A stretch of 64,000 nt of DNA, taken from a virus. Below are positions 60,915-64,000 of the stretch, one piece after another; within the stretch, counting starts at the first letter, position 1, and every line of letters starts with the position of its first letter. The notes beneath the pieces are model-generated. The model was not told the origin of the DNA. It ran no database searches and saw only the letters and a program-made list of their open reading frames with translations. Position numbers and translations under genes: made by a program. The stretch lies in IMG/VR virus record IMGVR_UViG_3300042511_000879, positions 172,072 to 236,071 of that record. The stretch is one strand, 5' to 3'.

Positions 60915-62147
60915 TTAAAATAACGTGTTTATTTTTTTAGTTTCAGGTTGTTGAGAAACTTTGTCTAGTTGTAACGTTGCAAATGGGTCAAAACTCTTTG
61001 GAGCACCACTTCCGGTTGCACCTTTTGAATTCCACTGTGTACCTTCTAATATCTTTTCCATCTGAGTTAATCCGGCCAATCTTGTTTCAACTGTAAAATC
61101 TTTTTCAATTTCATCATATATTGCTTTTAGAATTCCACCAGGTATCGTATTAAAGTGAAGTAACATTAAGTCTAGATTTTGATTGAATCGCAAACGGATT
61201 TCATCAATTGTAGATTTACCAACAACATCATGAATCATATTAACTATGGTTTTAACTTGTTCCTCAGAGAAAAAATGGTCAATGTGGAAGTTACCTTCAA
61301 TTTCACGATATTTTTCTAGGATTTGAATTGCCTGTTTTTCAGTGATTGAATAGTTTCGGATAGAACCAGTACTAGTTCTTTTAGTCCATGAAACAACTGA
61401 TTGAATGTTATCGCTTTTATCACCTTGTAAGATTTTAGAGAAGATAAAATCATCACAATTAATCTCTTCTATTTCTACTCCGTTTTTAGCAATCCAACTA
61501 ATAAAATCACCTTTAAGTTGGTTATTAAGAACATCAGCAGAACCCATGTTAAATAACAAGTCATCATTTGATATTTCTACCTCATTAGGTTTGTTAATAA
61601 GGTTTTCGAAACCTTCGAATGCTAACAATCTACGCTTAGAATTATAGTACCATAGGGTATATGCATCTGTTGCTTCATTATAATTAACTAATTGAATAAG
61701 GTCACGGTCACCTGTCCAAACAATACAATTTTTACCTTCATTGTTTAATTGGGTCGACCATCCGAATAAAATATCATCAGCTTCTGCGCCAGGAACTTTA
61801 TGTATAATTACACCTTGCTTTGCAAGAATATCTTGAAACTCTGTATAAACATTAAATACATTTTCCCAGTTAACTGAACTATCAGCAACTCGGGTACCTT
61901 TATATTCTGCTGCTGGGAATAAGTCTTTACGCCAAGATTTTGAATCAACTGCAACTACAATTTGATCGACAAATGGAGTCATTTTTCTGACCTCTGATGC
62001 AAAGTCAATACATAGTTTTCTCATGAATTGTTCTTGTCCATCTCTGTCTCCTAATAATTGTTCTTTTTTAGGACGTGGAAGTACAAAAAGTCTACTATGT
62101 ACGAAGTAATTTCCGTCGATAATAAGTGTGTGTTTTCCTAGTTTCAT
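60915..62147 (-). CDS. rnh: T4 RNase H-like 5'-3' nuclease
   Basis: A 410-residue flap/5' nuclease related to T4 RNase H (305): TLIIDGNYFVHSRLFVLP, VVAVDSKSWRKDLFPAAEYK, PGAEADDILFGWS and CIVWTGDRDLIQLV give the acidic metal cluster (D, DS, EADD, DRD). T4 RNase H removes RNA primers on the lagging strand. It has an extended C-terminus ending K-K-I-N-T-L-F, which could be a sliding-clamp-binding peptide. First gene after promoter 19. Confidence 0.85.
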   Translation of the reverse strand: MKLGKHTLIIDGNYFVHSRLFVLPRPKKEQLLGDRDGQEQFMRKLCIDFASEVRKMTPFVDQIVVAVDSKSWRKDLFPAAEYKGTRVADSSVNWENVFNVYTEFQDILAKQGVIIHKVPGAEADDILFGWSTQLNNEGKNCIVWTGDRDLIQLVNYNEATDAYTLWYYNSKRRLLAFEGFENLINKPNEVEISNDDLLFNMGSADVLNNQLKGDFISWIAKNGVEIEEINCDDFIFSKILQGDKSDNIQSVVSWTKRTSTGSIRNYSITEKQAIQILEKYREIEGNFHIDHFFSEEQVKTIVNMIHDVVGKSTIDEIRLRFNQNLDLMLLHFNTIPGGILKAIYDEIEKDFTVETRLAGLTQMEKILEGTQWNSKGATGSGAPKSFDPFATLQLDKVSQQPETKKINTLF

Positions 62148-62154
62148 AGTTCTA

Positions 62155-62212
62155 TAATTTATTTATGTAAATATAATAAAAAAATCTGACACGGTAAAAT
62201 ATTTTGTGTTAT
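62155..62212 (-). promoter_or_regulatory. Class A promoter 19 (partial)
   Basis: Minus-strand TTTTACCG, 16 nt, TATATTTAC preceding the RNase H gene; the distal block is changed (AACACAAAATA). It is the only class A element in the 47-64 kb region, marking replication as early or middle. Confidence 0.7.
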
Positions 62213-62997
62213 ATTTTTATGTTATTTTTTATTATCTCTGGAATATTGGATATAATATTGTTTAGGATTGGTTCAAAATACCAATCTATTACTTTTTGCT
62301 CTTCAGTCATTCTATAATGGCGATTATATCCGTATTTAATAGTTTCAGAGGACCATGGCATTGCCGCCCATTTTAAATGACGTTCAATAGTTGTTTTAAA
62401 ATTAGTTTTATGCATGTGTATTAAAAATAATTTTTCATTTGCAGGAGGATTAGATTGCCAAACATTATTTATTTTATATTTATGAAAACCTATTCCCCAG
62501 TCAAGTTGTTTTCTTGACAATAATGTTTTTCCATAATGCTGCTGTTCAGGGTACCAATATTTAATTTGTGGAAACCAAGGCTCATCTAATTTTAGGTCTT
62601 CTTGTAGGGTTGGAATGTGGATTACTTCATAACCTCTGCATGTTATTATATCATCGCTTTTTGTTAAGCCTTCTAGAAATCCTTTTAGTCCACCTTCGGC
62701 ATGATAGTATATTATCTCATCAACATCTAACGACATCACAAAATCATATCCTTCAGATTTTAGTTTTTCCATGGCAAAATATATTTCATAGAAAGTTGCA
62801 TTTGCATCTAGAATATCTACCTTAGTGTGCATTATATTTGCATTTGGTTTAATCACATCATTTATGTACTCTTCAGACGAGCCAAAATCTAGAATGTAAA
62901 TATCTTTTTTATCTAAATGTTGACTATAGTACTCAAAGAACTTATGGATGAATGTATTTTCATCTTTGATTGGACAAATTATTGCTACTTTTTCCAT
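62209..62997 (-). CDS. Glycosyltransferase family 2-like protein
   Basis: A 262-residue GT-A protein: VAIICPIKDENTFIHKFFEY at the N-terminus, DIYILDFGSSEEY, and the metal-binding DVDE in YDFVMSLDVDEIIY. Second GT-A gene in the window. The target (cell envelope, phage DNA base or fibre) is unknown. It lies between the clamp loader and RNase H, an unusual place, so a role in DNA base glycosylation is worth testing. Confidence 0.65.
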   Translation of the reverse strand: MEKVAIICPIKDENTFIHKFFEYYSQHLDKKDIYILDFGSSEEYINDVIKPNANIMHTKVDILDANATFYEIYFAMEKLKSEGYDFVMSLDVDEIIYYHAEGGLKGFLEGLTKSDDIITCRGYEVIHIPTLQEDLKLDEPWFPQIKYWYPEQQHYGKTLLSRKQLDWGIGFHKYKINNVWQSNPPANEKLFLIHMHKTNFKTTIERHLKWAAMPWSSETIKYGYNRHYRMTEEQKVIDWYFEPILNNIISNIPEIIKNNIKI

Positions 62998-62998
62998 C

Positions 62999-63949
62999 TT
63001 AACCGTTAACTATTGTTTGAATTTTATATACGCATGCAAGCAACGTAATTACTGGGTCAATTACCAATGTTCTCTGTGCTTGATGTTCTGCAACGCAAAT
63101 TGCAATTTGTGGAATGTGTCGAGCGTTTTGAGGTTTTTCAGTTTGAATATACTCAATAAATTCTTGACCAAGTGTCTGCAGCACGTCATCTACTCTATTT
63201 GAATATTCACCTACAATATACTTATAGTTAACTACAGGGTCCATTTGATTAAAAATTAGGTCAAACATATCTTTATAGACTGAGTTAAATTTTTTAACAT
63301 CATCAACAGTAATATTTTGAGTACCTTGAGTTTTATATCCTTGTAATTTATTAAGAGTACTTCTTAGGTCTGGAAAGTTTCTTTTAACAAATTCTACTAA
63401 GGCTGGTTTTTCGATTGTCATTCCTTCCTTTCCACAAATATCATAAACCCTTCTAATATATTTCTTTGTCAATTCATTCTCTTCGGATTTATCAAAGTCA
63501 AAATTAATAACTTCAAAACGGGAAAGAATTGGATCTGGGATTTTATTAACATAATTACAAGTTGCAATAAAACGGGAGTTACTAGCAAACTGCTCCATGG
63601 TTGCACGAAGTGCTTTAAAGAATTGGTCAGATACACCATCAACCTCATCTAATATTACAACCTTAAATTTTCCTTGGTCATCCAGGATTGACATCGTTGA
63701 ACAGAAATCAGTGATCCGGGTTCTAATTACATCAACTGAAGTATCTGTAGATGCATTAATGTAGAGGTATGGTAATCCAAATTGGTTAACAATAGCTTTT
63801 GCTGTTGAGGTTTTACCCGTTCCAGGGCTACCTGCCAATAACATATTCTGTGTTAATCCATTTTCAAATTTCGACATTACACGTTCTGGAAGGATTAGGT
63901 CTTCTAGATTTTTAGGACGATATTTTTCTGTAAAAAGTGCTTGAATCAT
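62999..63949 (-). CDS. Clamp loader large subunit (gp44-like AAA+ ATPase)
   Basis: A 316-residue AAA+ ATPase, T4 gp44 size (319). Walker A LLAGSPGTGKTSTAKAI, Walker B FKVVILDEVDGV, arginine-finger region FIATCNYVNKIPDPILSRFE, and the sensor C-terminal P-A-L-V-E-F-V-K-R-N-F-P-D-L-R. It loads the sliding clamp for the replicative polymerase. The gene begins the segment nearest the window end; its promoter may be upstream. Confidence 0.9.
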   Translation of the reverse strand: MIQALFTEKYRPKNLEDLILPERVMSKFENGLTQNMLLAGSPGTGKTSTAKAIVNQFGLPYLYINASTDTSVDVIRTRITDFCSTMSILDDQGKFKVVILDEVDGVSDQFFKALRATMEQFASNSRFIATCNYVNKIPDPILSRFEVINFDFDKSEENELTKKYIRRVYDICGKEGMTIEKPALVEFVKRNFPDLRSTLNKLQGYKTQGTQNITVDDVKKFNSVYKDMFDLIFNQMDPVVNYKYIVGEYSNRVDDVLQTLGQEFIEYIQTEKPQNARHIPQIAICVAEHQAQRTLVIDPVITLLACVYKIQTIVNG

Positions 63950-64000
63950 TTTTTAGGTTTAAGTTTATAGGTATTATATAAGAAGGTCTCTATAAGTTTC

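Noticed and set aside
1806-62212. Possible CRISPR-like repeats because of the recurring AT-rich sequence
   Set aside because: Copies are kilobases apart, always in front of minus-strand genes, and differ in the hairpin stem. They are promoter/terminator elements, not a repeat-spacer array.

Overview
The window looks like part of the genome of a large AT-rich tailed phage with a contractile (T4-like) tail that infects a member of the Bacteroidota. Phage identity rests on a contiguous block with large terminase (gp17-like), tail sheath (gp18-like), tail tube (gp19-like), a baseplate protein of the gp26 type, a tape-measure candidate, clamp loader (gp44-like), a candidate gp62-like subunit and a T4-type RNase H. 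The host group is suggested by a small secreted protein ending in a type IX secretion (T9SS) C-terminal sorting domain, by SCx/TSCx lipoprotein signals, and by promoters with a TATATTTAC element rather than a classical TATAAT box. Almost every gene is on the minus strand, so transcription runs from high to low coordinates. The clear exception is a 45-residue basic protein at 46846-46983 on the plus strand.

Layout from low to high coordinate. 0-19 kb: small accessory genes plus recognisable enzymes: DEDDh exonuclease, class I glutamine-amidotransferase-like hydrolase, HAD and receiver-type phosphatase candidates of RNA repair families, a glycosyltransferase-methyltransferase fusion, a CCA-adding enzyme, a deoxyribosyltransferase-like protein, an NAD block (NAMPT-like, macro domain, PRPP-synthetase-like), an SPFH lipoprotein and metallophosphoesterases. 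19-23 kb: surface or tail-fibre-like genes. 23-27 kb: phosphoesterase, T9SS-tagged protein, lipoprotein, HNH protein. 27-31.5 kb: an array of about 28 canonical tRNA genes covering all 20 amino acids, several degenerate tRNA-like elements and an embedded homing-endonuclease-like gene. 32-47 kb: holin-like protein, proteins carrying a shared 13-residue tag that resembles the T4 capsid-targeting sequence, RNA ligase, polynucleotide-kinase-like protein, AlkB-like and Fpg-like repair enzymes, sigma factor, GMP-kinase-like protein and many small membrane proteins. 47-64 kb: virion morphogenesis and replisome genes.

Two promoter classes can be read directly. Nineteen intergenic copies of a three-block element (TTTTAACACT, 5 nt, TTTTMCSG, 16 nt, TATATTTAC) sit before accessory and tRNA operons; in several copies the middle block is the loop of a rho-independent terminator, so one sequence ends one operon and starts the next. 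A second, shorter motif (GATATATAA) precedes the virion genes and a few others and is probably the late promoter.

Functional themes: (i) a tRNA and RNA maintenance kit (full tRNA set lacking encoded CCA, CCA-adding enzyme, RNA ligase, kinase, 2H and cyclic-phosphate-type enzymes); (ii) NAD or PRPP metabolism; (iii) proteins probably packaged in the capsid and injected; (iv) cell-envelope proteins aimed at the host surface. No database search was possible; all family names come from motifs read in the translated sequence.
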